Assembly: GCF_003149105.1 (NCBI RefSeq) | Contig: NZ_QGDS01000001.1 | Coordinates: 201,334-265,333 of the forward strand | Reading direction: 5' to 3' | DNA: 64,000 nucleotides | DNA from: Faecalicatena contorta | GTDB taxonomy: Bacteria; Bacillota; Clostridia; Lachnospirales; Lachnospiraceae | Notes under the pieces: generated by a model | What the model was told of the DNA's origin: nothing | Databases searched by the model: none | Seen by the model: only the letters and a program-made list of their open reading frames with translations | Shown here: piece by piece, positions 1-7,600 of the stretch | How positions within the stretch are numbered: position 1 is the first letter of the stretch | How the letters are laid out: each line of letters opens with the position of its first letter | Position numbers and translations under genes: made by a program

Positions 1-2
1 AT

Positions 3-668
3 CGCGATGGTATGCCTATGGCAAATGTGTATTATCCAGAATATTTTGAGACGATTAAGGAATTACAATATTTATATGGTGACTTGATTGCTATAAAAAA
101 GGGAATGGAGTTTGGAGTACAGGTGCATACAATTTCTCAATATGAAAAGCTCTTTGTGAAATATCCATTTGATTTTATTATTCTATCTGTGCATCAAATA
201 GATAACTTGGAATTATGGACACAGGATTTTCAGAAAGGAAAGAGCCAGAAAGAATATAACGAAAAATATTATCAAGAGCTGCTGGAAATTGTAAAACAAT
301 ATAAAAATTATAGTGTTTTGGGACATTTAGATATTATTATAAGATATGATAAAAATGGCACATATCCGTTTGAAAAGATTTCAGACATAGTTAATGAAAT
401 TTTAAAAATTGTCATTCGTGATGGAAAAGGAATAGAAGTAAATACGTCATCCTACAGATATGGACTTACGGATATGACACCATCCAAAGATATACTTACT
501 TTATATAAAAAATTAGGCGGTGAGATTATCACGATTGGAAGCGACAGTCATAAAAAAGGACAGCTAGGTGCACATATTGAAAATACCAAGAAAGTATTAT
601 TCGATATGGGATTTCGATATCATTGTACATACGAGAATATGAGGCCGCATTTTCATAAGTTGATATAA
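3..668 (+). CDS. PHP-domain histidinol-phosphatase family protein, 5' end outside window
   Basis: The frame is open from the window edge, so the N-terminus is missing; the ATG at 12 is internal. Numbered from that Met, PHP-family metal-site motifs are visible: GMEFG (31-35), VHQ (60-62), GHLD (104-107), IEVNTS (141-146) and the late GSDSH (176-180). These match the C-terminal four fifths of HisJ/HisK-type histidinol phosphatases, which hydrolyse histidinol phosphate in the cytoplasm. No other his gene is visible, so it may act on another phosphate ester. Family call is good; substrate is inferred. Confidence 0.75.
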   Translation, partial: RDGMPMANVYYPEYFETIKELQYLYGDLIAIKKGMEFGVQVHTISQYEKLFVKYPFDFIILSVHQIDNLELWTQDFQKGKSQKEYNEKYYQELLEIVKQYKNYSVLGHLDIIIRYDKNGTYPFEKISDIVNEILKIVIRDGKGIEVNTSSYRYGLTDMTPSKDILTLYKKLGGEIITIGSDSHKKGQLGAHIENTKKVLFDMGFRYHCTYENMRPHFHKLI

Positions 669-721
669 TAGAAAATTGTCCGGATAACTTAGTTTATCTT
701 CACTATAAAAGGAGACACAGT

Positions 722-1585
722 ATGCGATCAGAAAAAGAAATGATGGATTTAATCATAGCAGTTGCCAACAATGATGTCCGCATTCGTGCGGCCTACTTAG
801 AAGGTTCACGTGCAAATCCAAATGTACCAAAAGATATCTTTCAAGATTATGATATTGTATATGTTGTTACAGAAACAAGGTCATTCAGAGAGGACAAAGC
901 CTGGATTGATCGATTTGGTGAGCGCTTGTATATGCAATATCCAGAGGAAAATATCTACTACACTTCTGATGTTGAAAATTGCTATGGTTGGCTAATTCAA
1001 TTCACTGATGGAAATAGATTGGATTTACATGTAAAGACATTAGAAAATGTACTTAATAGTCTAGAATTGTATAAAACACTAGTTGACAAGGACAATATCA
1101 TGCCTCAAAAACAAGTATTGTCCGATGAAGAATATTGGGTGAAAAAGCCGGTGCCAAATCAATTCTATTGTACATGTAATGAATTTTGGTGGTGTTTAAA
1201 TAATGTGGCGAAGGGATTATGGAGGAATGAGATTCCATATGCAATGGATATGATAAATTTTCAAATAAGGCCAATGCTTAGGCGGCTGCTGGAATGGAAA
1301 ATTGGGATTGATAATGATTTTTCAGTCAGCGCAGGGAAATCCGCAAAATACATGGACAAGTATTTGCCGAAAGGGATTTATGAACAATACTTAGAATCTT
1401 ATTCGAAAGCACAAATAAACGCTATATGGGATGCTGTTTTTCTCATGTGCGATTTGTTTCAGAAAATTTCTTTGGAGGTAAGTGAGAAATTAAATTTCCC
1501 CTACGATTTGACAGAAGCAAGAAATAGCAAGAGCTACCTTGAGCGCGTTAAAAGCTTACCGTCCAACGCAACAGAAATATACTAG
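722..1585 (+). CDS. ANT(6)-type aminoglycoside 6-adenylyltransferase
   Basis: 287 aa, the full length for the family. The nucleotidyltransferase signature is clear: GSRAN at 28-32 and DYD at 42-44 (metal-binding aspartates), with a third acidic residue in RLDLHV near 101. The N-terminal MRSEKEMMDLI and the C-terminal LP-x-NATEIY ending are typical of AadE/ANT(6)-I proteins, which adenylylate streptomycin at the 6-hydroxyl. The SD AAAGGAG precedes the start. The gene sits in a mobile-element context (KTR protein, serine recombinase downstream), consistent with acquired resistance. Resistance itself is inferred. The closest ANT(6) subtype cannot be assigned by eye. Confidence 0.88.
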   Translation: MRSEKEMMDLIIAVANNDVRIRAAYLEGSRANPNVPKDIFQDYDIVYVVTETRSFREDKAWIDRFGERLYMQYPEENIYYTSDVENCYGWLIQFTDGNRLDLHVKTLENVLNSLELYKTLVDKDNIMPQKQVLSDEEYWVKKPVPNQFYCTCNEFWWCLNNVAKGLWRNEIPYAMDMINFQIRPMLRRLLEWKIGIDNDFSVSAGKSAKYMDKYLPKGIYEQYLESYSKAQINAIWDAVFLMCDLFQKISLEVSEKLNFPYDLTEARNSKSYLERVKSLPSNATEIY

Positions 1586-1586
1586 A

Positions 1587-1796
1587 TTTGCCTATTGCGA
1601 TGAAGAGGAAGCGCTTTGCCTTAAGGAATACGAATATAAGCGCAAGCAAAATAATACACCCGAAGATATGTTTATACAAATTGATATTCCACTGACATTG
1701 GTACATCAATTTGAACTTATGAAAAACGCCGGTTTTAAAACGTTTGAAGTTTTGTATCAAAATTGTGGAACAGTAATTATTAGAGCAGAAAAATAG
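1587..1796 (+). pseudogene. C-terminal remnant of a SAM-dependent methyltransferase
   Basis: A reading frame distinct from the adenylyltransferase continues directly from its stop. It resembles the C-terminal third of small class I methyltransferases: an acidic EEEALCLKEYEYKRK helix, then IPLTLVHQFELMKNAGF and VEVLY-like FEVLYQNCGTVIIRA strands. The SAM-binding half is absent, and no start codon has a good SD. An ATG at 1539 lies inside the adenylyltransferase gene. This reads as a deletion joint that placed the resistance gene against a truncated methyltransferase. A short expressed peptide cannot be excluded. Confidence 0.6.
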
Positions 1797-1825
1797 CAAC
1801 TAATGAAATGATGTAGGGGGTGATA

Positions 1826-2014
1826 ATGATTGAAGTTCAATGGTTACTATGTCCTATATGTGGCAATAAAACAAGACTGAAAATTAGGAAAGATACAATC
1901 CTCGAAAACTTCCCCCTATACTGTCCCAAATGTAAACAAGAATCTCTAATCAATGTGCTACAACTCAATATGTCAGTTATCAAAGAGCCAGACGCAAAGA
2001 CGCAGAGCCGATAA
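1826..2014 (+). CDS. cysteine-rich KTR domain protein
   Basis: 62 aa. Two Cys pairs, CPICGNKTR near the N-terminus and CPKCK about 22 residues later, form a probable zinc ribbon, and the KTR triplet gives the family its name. Such proteins are commonly found in Gram-positive integrative elements close to resistance genes; their function is unknown. ATG at 1826 is preferred over GTG at 1820 because AGGGGG lies 5-10 bases upstream of it. The stop codon lies inside the left arm of a strong terminator hairpin. Confidence 0.75.
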   Translation: MIEVQWLLCPICGNKTRLKIRKDTILENFPLYCPKCKQESLINVLQLNMSVIKEPDAKTQSR

Positions 2015-2050
2015 TCAATGAGTACATATCTCTTGATTATCGGCTCTTTT
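2005..2050 (+). terminator. Rho-independent terminator after KTR gene
   Basis: GAGCCGATAATCAA (2005-2018) pairs perfectly over 14 bp with TTGATTATCGGCTC (2033-2046) and is followed by TTTT. It overlaps the end of the KTR coding sequence. Confidence 0.85.
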
Positions 2051-2184
2051 CATATAACAATTTTCTGTTATACGATTGCTGACAAATTTAACAGACATAC
2101 AAAGCCGTCATTTTCCGTTAAAAATCGGAAAGAGTATACCTGTAATTCTTCTTATTCTGGCGGCTTTGGGATAAGGAGGTTTTT

Positions 2185-2247
2185 ATGTACCCCAAAGCAT
2201 TTTTTTCTCTGAGAGAAACGCCGCCATATTGTGACGGTTTAATATAG
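2185..2247 (+). CDS. 20-aa putative leader peptide
   Basis: A short frame, MYPKAFFSL followed by RETPPYCDGLI, starts 7 bases after a strong AAGGAGG. It is followed within 120 bp by two terminator-like hairpins (2294-2320 and 2324-2359) placed before the sigma-like gene. That layout suggests a translated leader controlling read-through, as in attenuators of resistance and transfer genes. The peptide has two adjacent Pro codons that could stall ribosomes. Function is inferred from arrangement only. Confidence 0.5.
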   Translation: MYPKAFFSLRETPPYCDGLI

Positions 2248-2293
2248 CAGAAAAATTTCATTTACATAGTTTAAAAGTATTATATCAACTTGT

Positions 2294-2320
2294 GGGCGGC
2301 TATTGCGCCCATTTTTTATT
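2294..2320 (+). terminator. terminator-like hairpin 1 of leader region
   Basis: GGGCG (2294-2298) pairs with CGCCC (2306-2310) and is followed by ATTTTTTATT. The stem is short (5 bp) but the U-rich tail is convincing. The stretch 2048-2293 also holds a weaker nested pairing (AAAGCCG near 2100 with CGGCTTT near 2161). Confidence 0.5.
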
Positions 2321-2323
2321 CGA

Positions 2324-2359
2324 CACCTTTCGCGCTAATTTGCGTAAAGGTGTTTTTTT
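2324..2359 (+). terminator. terminator hairpin 2 of leader region
   Basis: CACCTTT-CGC (2324-2333) pairs with GCG-T-AAAGGTG (2342-2352, one bulged T), followed by seven Ts. It lies between the leader peptide and the sigma-like gene, so that gene's expression must depend on read-through or on a promoter downstream of 2360. Confidence 0.75.
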
Positions 2360-2400
2360 GTATCCTTTTTTCACTGACAACGTATGGAACAAGCCTTGTC

Positions 2401-2425
2401 ACTTCGGGCCAACTTGGCCCGAAGT
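2401..2425 (+). repeat. 25-bp palindrome, copy 1 of 3
   Basis: ACTTCGGGCC, loop AACTT, GGCCCGAAGT: a perfect 10-bp stem. The same unit recurs at 3577-3601 and 3994-4018, always between genes of this element. No U tract follows, so it is not a standard terminator. Confidence 0.9.
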
Positions 2426-2501
2426 CCGACCTCGCTGTCGTTCCCCTCCCGCTCCATTTCGATTCACTATTCCCTAAAAAATCGAAATGGAGGAACGCCT
2501 T

Positions 2502-2921
2502 ATGGCAAAAATCAATCTGCGGGATTATTACCCGTTTTATAATTCAGACTTTTTTGTTGAGATATCAGATGAAATCAAGGACGCTTTGCTGGAAGCAGAA
2601 CGTTTGGATAAAAACTACATTCGCCGCCGCTTCTATAACAAAGCCCACTATTCGCTGGACGCTGACGACGGGATCGAAAAGGATATTCTTTTTGAATCCC
2701 TTTCCCCTTGCGAGATTTACGAGCGTAAAATTACTTCCGAACAACTGCACTCCGCAATCGCTTACTTGCCGGACAAGCAAGGAAAACGAATTTATGCCCA
2801 TTACATACTCGGTATGAGTAAATCCGATATTGCACGGGCAGAGGGTATAAATGAAAAAGCCGTCAGAGTTGCTATTGAGAAAGGGTTGAAAAGCATGGAG
2901 AAATTTTTGAAAAAGTCTTAA
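2502..2921 (+). CDS. sigma-70 region 4-like / sigma factor-like regulator of the mobile element
   Basis: 139 aa. The C-terminal third (LPDKQGKRIYAHYILGMSKSDIARAEGINEKAVRVAIEKGLKSME) reads as a sigma region 4 helix-turn-helix: YILGMS-x-IA then the recognition helix. Region 2 is not evident, which is common for the small sigma-like proteins of clostridial integrative elements. These are thought to activate element genes. ATG 2502 is chosen over ATG 2487 because GGAGG (2489-2493) is correctly spaced only for 2502. The gene follows a leader with two terminators. Confidence 0.75.
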   Translation: MAKINLRDYYPFYNSDFFVEISDEIKDALLEAERLDKNYIRRRFYNKAHYSLDADDGIEKDILFESLSPCEIYERKITSEQLHSAIAYLPDKQGKRIYAHYILGMSKSDIARAEGINEKAVRVAIEKGLKSMEKFLKKS

Positions 2922-3007
2922 TTTCCAGTTCCGAATTTGCCTTTCAAATCACATGGCTATTAGAAGGAGTTTTTTCTCCATCTGCCGTTCTTTGACAACT
3001 GAATACA

Positions 3008-3345
3008 GATAACCCGGATACGTTCAATCAAAAGGGAGCCAAGCCACAGGGTACGCCAAAACCGCCCGTTGAAAGGGGGAAAAACCAAACGGAGCGTGAG
3101 CGATTCCTACCAACTGTGACAGAGCAGATATGGCAATCTACCCGGCGATAATCTTTTGATTGGTACAATGATACTTACGGTTTGAACGCGTCACAGTATT
3201 GACCGTCGCGCCATCAGCATGGGGCGGGGTGAAATTCCCATGAGGGCGGTTGCCGCCGCCTGTCCGGGTTATCCTCTTATTTACCATATAGGAGGCCGCG
3301 CCGGGCATTTCTGTCTAATGACAGCCCATTCTTTCCCGGCGCGGC
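3008..3345 (+). ncRNA. candidate large structured RNA
   Basis: A 455-bp gene-free stretch with dense, nested pairing. P1 is 13 bp, 3008-3020 with 3261-3273 (one G-U). Inside it a perfect 10-bp helix joins 3025-3034 with 3153-3162. Further hairpins are 3066-3070/3088-3092, 3177-3181/3202-3206, 3218-3223/3237-3242 and 3245-3249/3253-3257. ACTGTGAC (3113-3120) can pair with GTCACAGT (3190-3197), crossing the 10-bp helix as a pseudoknot. A separate 11-bp stem (3295-3305/3335-3345) enclosing CTGTC/GACAG follows. I cannot match it to a named RNA family. It could be an RNA gene or a structured 5' leader of the gene at 3377. Confidence 0.6.
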
Positions 3346-3376
3346 ACTCCCCCTATTCTGGCATAGGAGAATCGAA

Positions 3377-3577
3377 ATGGAAAAAGATATGAATTTATCG
3401 GAAATACTGCCTGAACCGTGGAGCAACAATGCTTGTCGCGGCTATGTCATTTGGGCAATGGAAAGCTGTGGTTTTAGCTCTGATGATATTCGGCGCGTGG
3501 TTATGGAACTGAACGAAAGATTTGACTTCAAATCCATTCACGAAGCAGACGGGCATTACCGGAACAGTCCCTATTGA
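3377..3577 (+). CDS. small hypothetical protein of the mobile element
   Basis: 66 aa, start supported by AGGAG 10 bases upstream. The sequence MNLSEILPEPWSN-x-ACRGY is followed by a helix with FSSDDIRRVVMELNERFD, suggesting a small all-alpha soluble fold. No catalytic motif is visible. It sits between the structured RNA and the second copy of the 25-bp palindrome, which begins on the last base of its stop codon. I do not recognise a function. Similar small proteins are typical passengers of Firmicute integrative elements (general knowledge). Confidence 0.7.
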   Translation: MEKDMNLSEILPEPWSNNACRGYVIWAMESCGFSSDDIRRVVMELNERFDFKSIHEADGHYRNSPY

Positions 3578-3601
3578 CTTCGGGCCAACTCGGCCCGAAG
3601 T
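3577..3601 (+). repeat. 25-bp palindrome, copy 2 of 3
   Basis: ACTTCGGGCC, loop AACTC, GGCCCGAAGT. The stem is identical to copies 1 and 3; only the loop differs by one base. It starts at the stop codon of the preceding small gene. Confidence 0.9.
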
Positions 3602-3718
3602 ATGAGGAAAGATTAACAGCCATCACTTTTGCTTATAAAGTGGTGACTGTTTATGTTTCCTCATAGGACAGCAGGAAACATAAAGTACATTTTTCATTTG
3701 AGAAGGAGGCACAAAGCG

Positions 3719-3982
3719 ATGGTAAATCTGGAACAGATCATCACAATGCAAGATGTGGATATTGCCACAGTGGATAAATCACAGTTGACAGATGTTAGCG
3801 GAATCGACTTTGATAACAGCCTGCCTCAAAGGGAACGTGCGGCACATATTTTGAAGCAGGTAAAAAACCCTTACTGCTTCCGTCATGGAGATACTGCGGT
3901 AAAGGTAGAGTTCCCGGAGGACGGCCCCCCCTTGCAGGATGTAATTACAAACTTTCTTATACGGCAGAAAAGCGGCCTGTAA
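3719..3982 (+). CDS. DUF6870-like small protein of the mobile element
   Basis: 87 aa. The pattern VNLEQIITMQDVDIATVDKS, then RAAHILKQVKNPYCFRHGDTAVKV-x-F, resembles short proteins annotated DUF6870 beside clostridial serine recombinases. The start at 3719 is chosen because GGAGG lies 9 bases upstream; a longer frame from 3653 lacks a good SD. A compact soluble protein with no enzyme motif. Function is unknown; repeated co-occurrence with recombinases suggests a role in element maintenance (inference). Confidence 0.65.
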   Translation: MVNLEQIITMQDVDIATVDKSQLTDVSGIDFDNSLPQRERAAHILKQVKNPYCFRHGDTAVKVEFPEDGPPLQDVITNFLIRQKSGL

Positions 3983-3993
3983 TCGGTCATGCC

Positions 3994-4018
3994 ACTTCGG
4001 GCCAACTTGGCCCGAAGT
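3994..4018 (+). repeat. 25-bp palindrome, copy 3 of 3
   Basis: Identical to copy 1 including the AACTT loop, lying just after the DUF6870-like gene and before the recombinase promoter. Confidence 0.9.
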
Positions 4019-4063
4019 CGGTAATATCAGCTATCTAACGGTATTTTTAAGCCCTCGACAACA

Positions 4064-4092
4064 TTGTTCGCATTATGCTGAAATGGTATAAT
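4064..4092 (+). promoter_or_regulatory. probable sigma-A promoter of the serine recombinase
   Basis: TTGTTC (4064-4069), 17-bp spacer, TATAAT (4087-4092), ending 30 bp before the recombinase start. The -10 is perfect and the -35 weak. Confidence 0.6.
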
Positions 4093-4122
4093 GTAAGTGT
4101 AATGTGATAGGAAGGAGGAAGC

Positions 4123-5802
4123 ATGGCACGAACCAAAAACAGGGAAACAAATACTGCTGTTTCTCAATTTTCGTATAATCCTACACGGTGGAATCTTGCA
4201 AAATATATCCGGTTATCCAAAGAGGACTTGAATCGTGGCAAGGACGACAGCAACAGTGTCACCAATCAAAAAAAGTTGCTTGATGATTATTACAGACAGC
4301 ACCTTGATGAATTTGAAAGCGCCGAAACCTATGTTGATGACGGTTGCACAGGTACAGACACGAACCGGGCAGATTTTCAAAGACTGCTGGCCGACATTTA
4401 CGCGAAAAAGGTAAACTGCGTGATTGTCAAAGACCTTTCCCGTCTTTCCCGTAACTATACGGACGCCGGGAGCCTGATTGAAAATTTGTTTGTTCAGATG
4501 AATGTACGCTTTATCAGCTTGGCAGAGGGCGTAGACAGTTATTTGAACCCTGACAGCGTATCAAGTATTCTTGTTCCTATAACGAACGTAATGAACGACC
4601 AGTATTGTTACCAAACTTCAAAGAAAATCCGTCAGGTGTTTGACTACAAGAAACGTAATGGCGAATTTATTGGCTCCTATGCCCCCTATGGCTACATCAA
4701 AGACCCCAATGATAAACACGCTTTGTTGGTAGACCATGAAGCCGCCGAAGTGGTAAAGCAGATTTTTTCCATGTGTCTAAGCGGTATGACCGTCAGGGCT
4801 ATTGTGAATCATCTGAACGACCACGGTGTTATGTGTCCTTCCGTTTACAAGCAAAGTCAGGGATTAAAGTACAAATGCCCCAACGGACAGACACAGCCCA
4901 TGTGGAGTACCATTACTATCAGCAATATGCTGAAAAATCCCGTCTATGTTGGAAATATGGCACAGGGGCGAAACCGTGTGAAAAGCTACAAGATACACAA
5001 AATCGAAGCTGTACCTGAAAAAGACTGGATTGTTGTCCCGAATACCCATGAACCGATTATTGACCGCGAAGCCTTTGAAAAGGTTAAGCAACTGCTAAAG
5101 CGTGACACCCGCACTTCTCCAAAACAGAAACAGCTTTATCTGTTTAGCGGCTTTCTCCGCTGTGCGGATTGTGGCCGGGCAATGTCGCGGATAGCAAGCA
5201 AGGAATTGTACGTTTACTACCAATGCGGAACATATAAGAGCCTTTCTAAAAAAGCCTGCACTATGCACTCTATTAAAAGCACAAGGCTTGAAGCGGCTGT
5301 ACTCTATGCAATCCGGCAACAGGTACATCTTGCAGTCAGCTATTCCGCTATTGTATCAAAAATTAACTTGGCTCCGCTCAAAAAAAGCCAGTCGATACGG
5401 CTGAATGAACTGATTACCGCAAAAGAAAAAGAGCTTACCAAAATCATGCGGTACAAGCAAGCACTTTATCAGGACTGGAAAGACGGTCATATCACACATA
5501 ATGATTACCGCCACATGAGTGAAGATTATGAACAGCAAAATGAAGCCATTGGCACAGTGATTGCCAATCTGAAAAAAGAGCGGGACGAACTGGAAAATGG
5601 CATTGACACCGAAAATCCTTTTTTAGCAACTTTCCGAAAATACGAGAACATCGACAAGCTGACAAGAGAAATCTTAATCGAACTGGTTGACCATATCAAA
5701 GTATACGAGGGCGGCGACATAAGCATACGGTTTAAGTTTGCCGACGAGCTGCGCCGCATTATCCAGTATATCGAAGTCAACTCGCATTTACAGGTAGGAT
5801 AA
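4123..5802 (+). CDS. large serine recombinase of the integrative element
   Basis: 559 aa. The N-terminal resolvase domain has the YIRLSKED nucleophile motif (Ser32) and DLSRLSRN-type region (IVKDLSRLSRNYTDAG). A recombinase domain follows, then a zinc ribbon with Cys347, Cys350, Cys368 and Cys379, and a coiled-coil of Lys/Glu-rich helices (about 425-500), as in TndX/TnpX-type enzymes. These cut and rejoin attachment sites by a phosphoserine intermediate to insert and excise an element. AGGAAGGAGG precedes the ATG. It is the last intact gene of the element; a broken host gene follows, so one end probably lies within about 40 bp after the stop. Confidence 0.93.
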   Translation: MARTKNRETNTAVSQFSYNPTRWNLAKYIRLSKEDLNRGKDDSNSVTNQKKLLDDYYRQHLDEFESAETYVDDGCTGTDTNRADFQRLLADIYAKKVNCVIVKDLSRLSRNYTDAGSLIENLFVQMNVRFISLAEGVDSYLNPDSVSSILVPITNVMNDQYCYQTSKKIRQVFDYKKRNGEFIGSYAPYGYIKDPNDKHALLVDHEAAEVVKQIFSMCLSGMTVRAIVNHLNDHGVMCPSVYKQSQGLKYKCPNGQTQPMWSTITISNMLKNPVYVGNMAQGRNRVKSYKIHKIEAVPEKDWIVVPNTHEPIIDREAFEKVKQLLKRDTRTSPKQKQLYLFSGFLRCADCGRAMSRIASKELYVYYQCGTYKSLSKKACTMHSIKSTRLEAAVLYAIRQQVHLAVSYSAIVSKINLAPLKKSQSIRLNELITAKEKELTKIMRYKQALYQDWKDGHITHNDYRHMSEDYEQQNEAIGTVIANLKKERDELENGIDTENPFLATFRKYENIDKLTREILIELVDHIKVYEGGDISIRFKFADELRRIIQYIEVNSHLQVG

Positions 5803-5840
5803 GACACCTACACACGAACAGAGCTTGTTGGTTTTCCTAA

Positions 5841-6062
5841 TATATAACACTCATAGGAAATATCATTGGAAATATTGCGATTAATGTGAAGCTTAGCTGG
5901 GGAAAAAAGCGCGCTTCAAAGTTATTTAGAGATGTAATGATCAAAAGTGATTATGATTATTCAAATTTGGTAGAAATTGCATATTTAGATGGAAGTGATT
6001 ATGAAGATTTGTTATTAAATAATGAGACAGCCAAAGGAATAATATTAGAAAAGGAATTTTGA
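5841..6062 (+). pseudogene. 3' fragment of an interrupted gene next to the element end
   Basis: An open frame without a start runs from just after a TAA at 5838 to TGA at 6060. It reads NVKLSWGKKRASKLF, then SNLVEIAYLDGSDYEDLLLNN and GIILEKEF: a plausible C-terminal domain with helix-rich ends. It follows the recombinase by only 38 bp, as expected for a target gene split by the element. The 5' half would lie beyond the other end, outside the window. Protein family not recognised. Confidence 0.5.
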
Positions 6063-6184
6063 GTATTATTACTGGAGTATCGCTGAGCAGTCACCAGTAG
6101 TCTATTTTTATGAAATTAAAAGTGCGAAATTAATTATACGTTATCTCCTTTTGAGATAGAAAGTTGAAGTGGAGGCCAAAGAGT

Positions 6185-6808
6185 ATGGAAAAGAAAGCGA
6201 ATAATATTGCCATTTCTCGTGCGGATATGGCAAAAGATGTGAATGTGCGCATCGGAATGGCAAAAATCTTCGGAGAAGGTTTTACACAATGGCTTGGTTT
6301 TTTCTCGAAAGATCAAGATAAGATTGCAAAAGCGTTTGCTCATATATTTGTGCTAGATCAGTTTTACGTTGCGGTGGTTGGTGATGAAGTAGCTGGGATG
6401 GTGGCCTGTACAGATTGCATGACATTGTCTGTTTGCCTTGACAAAAAGGAATTACGAAAGCATTTCGGTTTATACAAGGGCTTTTTAGCTGGAATTTTTC
6501 TGAAGAAGGAATTTGAAAAACCTTTTCGAAACCCTCCTTTAAATACAGGTTCTATTGAATTTGTAGGGACATCTTCAAATTTTCGTGGACAGGGCATTTC
6601 ATTGAAAATATTTGATTACATTTTTGAGAACACTCCCTTTGTTGATTATATAATTGAAGAAGTAGCTGACACGAATGTCCCAGCGATGGCACTGTATCAA
6701 AAAATGGGATTTGTCGAGTACAAGTCGAGCTCTGTACCTGTGAAAAAAGCCACTAAAATAGGCATTAACAAATTTATTTCATTAAAATTAACCAAACCTG
6801 AATGTTAG
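6185..6808 (+). CDS. GNAT-family N-acetyltransferase
   Basis: 207 aa. The acetyl-CoA-binding motif A is visible as IEFVGTSSNFRGQGIS (R-G-Q-G-I) followed by the beta-bulge region and a C-terminal EVADTNVPAMALYQKMGFVEY, the usual closing GNAT motif. ATG 6185 is used, with GGAGG 9 bases upstream. A slightly longer frame with a TTG start at 6164 overlaps that SD and is less likely. Substrate unknown. It is monocistronic and lies between two copies of the repeat seen elsewhere in this accessory region. Confidence 0.82.
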   Translation: MEKKANNIAISRADMAKDVNVRIGMAKIFGEGFTQWLGFFSKDQDKIAKAFAHIFVLDQFYVAVVGDEVAGMVACTDCMTLSVCLDKKELRKHFGLYKGFLAGIFLKKEFEKPFRNPPLNTGSIEFVGTSSNFRGQGISLKIFDYIFENTPFVDYIIEEVADTNVPAMALYQKMGFVEYKSSSVPVKKATKIGINKFISLKLTKPEC

Positions 6809-6850
6809 CCTTTTAAGAATAAGCCCAATAAATTCCAGTTTGTCCATCAG

Positions 6851-7072
6851 AATATCAATTTGATAATCGTTGGACTGAGCAGTCGTCAGTAGCAGTCATC
6901 AACACACAAGCAGCACACAATTGCGCCGAAAACGCTGGTAAAACAGCCCCTCACAGCTTCTGTCGAGGAGAGTGTTAAAACGGGTAAATTCTGAGAAAAT
7001 AGCATAAATATAAAGTTTATGATGATTGCATTGACTTTTCATGGTTGGTGCAGTTTTAGTATAATAAAAATA
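6851..7072 (+). repeat. degenerate cassette-flanking repeat module, copy A
   Basis: Fills most of the 368-bp gap between the GNAT and VOC genes. It begins AATATCAATTTGAT, then CTGAG..GTCGTCAG, a decayed coding-like tail (frame ending VEESVKTGKF-stop) and finally ATGGTTGGTGCAGTTTTAG-TATAATAA. Copy B (7601-7870) has the same blocks in the same order. A short CTGAGCAGTCACCAGTAG at 6083-6100 is a further trace. Confidence 0.65.
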
Positions 7073-7176
7073 GACTGTTTTTTAATCTCGAAGTTTGATA
7101 TTATTAGGTTATTAAATCAAAATTTAGTTAAGCAACTGCAATTGTAGATTATTTATATACTGCGAAGGAGTGCAAT

Positions 7177-7545
7177 ATGGTAAACAGTTTTTCTTGTACT
7201 AATATTTTCACCGGTAATGCTAAGGAGCTAATAAAGTTTTATTGTGAAATACTTGAGATACCCGTGCTGAAAACTGATTGCGATGATTACAATGGTGTCT
7301 ATCTTGGTTTTATAAAGGATGCGCCATCAATTTGTATTTGGGATGCAGCAAAGTGGAATGTGCCTGTTAGCGGGACAATGTCATTTGTTTTTGGATGTAA
7401 CAATCTTGATAATACGTGTTTGGAATTAAGGCGGAAAGGTCTTGTCCTTACTCCACCGGAAAAATTTGATTGGGGTACATACGAACTTCGTCTAAAAGAC
7501 CCGGATAATAACCAAGTAGTGATTATAGAGTATCTAAACAAGTGA
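7177..7545 (+). CDS. VOC-fold (glyoxalase/bleomycin-resistance-like) protein
   Basis: 122 aa, a single VOC unit. It opens with FSCTNIFTGNAKELIKFYCEILEIPV and closes with YELRLKDPDNNQVVIIEYL, the DPDGN-type turn (here DPDNN) and terminal metal-site Glu of the superfamily. GGAG lies 9 bases before the ATG. Members range from glyoxalases to drug-binding proteins; nothing here selects one. The gene is flanked by repeat modules A and B, like a cassette. Confidence 0.8.
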   Translation: MVNSFSCTNIFTGNAKELIKFYCEILEIPVLKTDCDDYNGVYLGFIKDAPSICIWDAAKWNVPVSGTMSFVFGCNNLDNTCLELRRKGLVLTPPEKFDWGTYELRLKDPDNNQVVIIEYLNK

Positions 7546-7600
7546 ACCAAATAGTATAAGCATTTTCGGAGTATAGGGCTGAAAATCAAGTAATGCAATA

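Noticed and set aside
7031..7065. TTGACT...TATAAT promoter in repeat module A
   Set aside because: The spacer is 23 bp, too long for sigma-A; reported only as part of the repeat.
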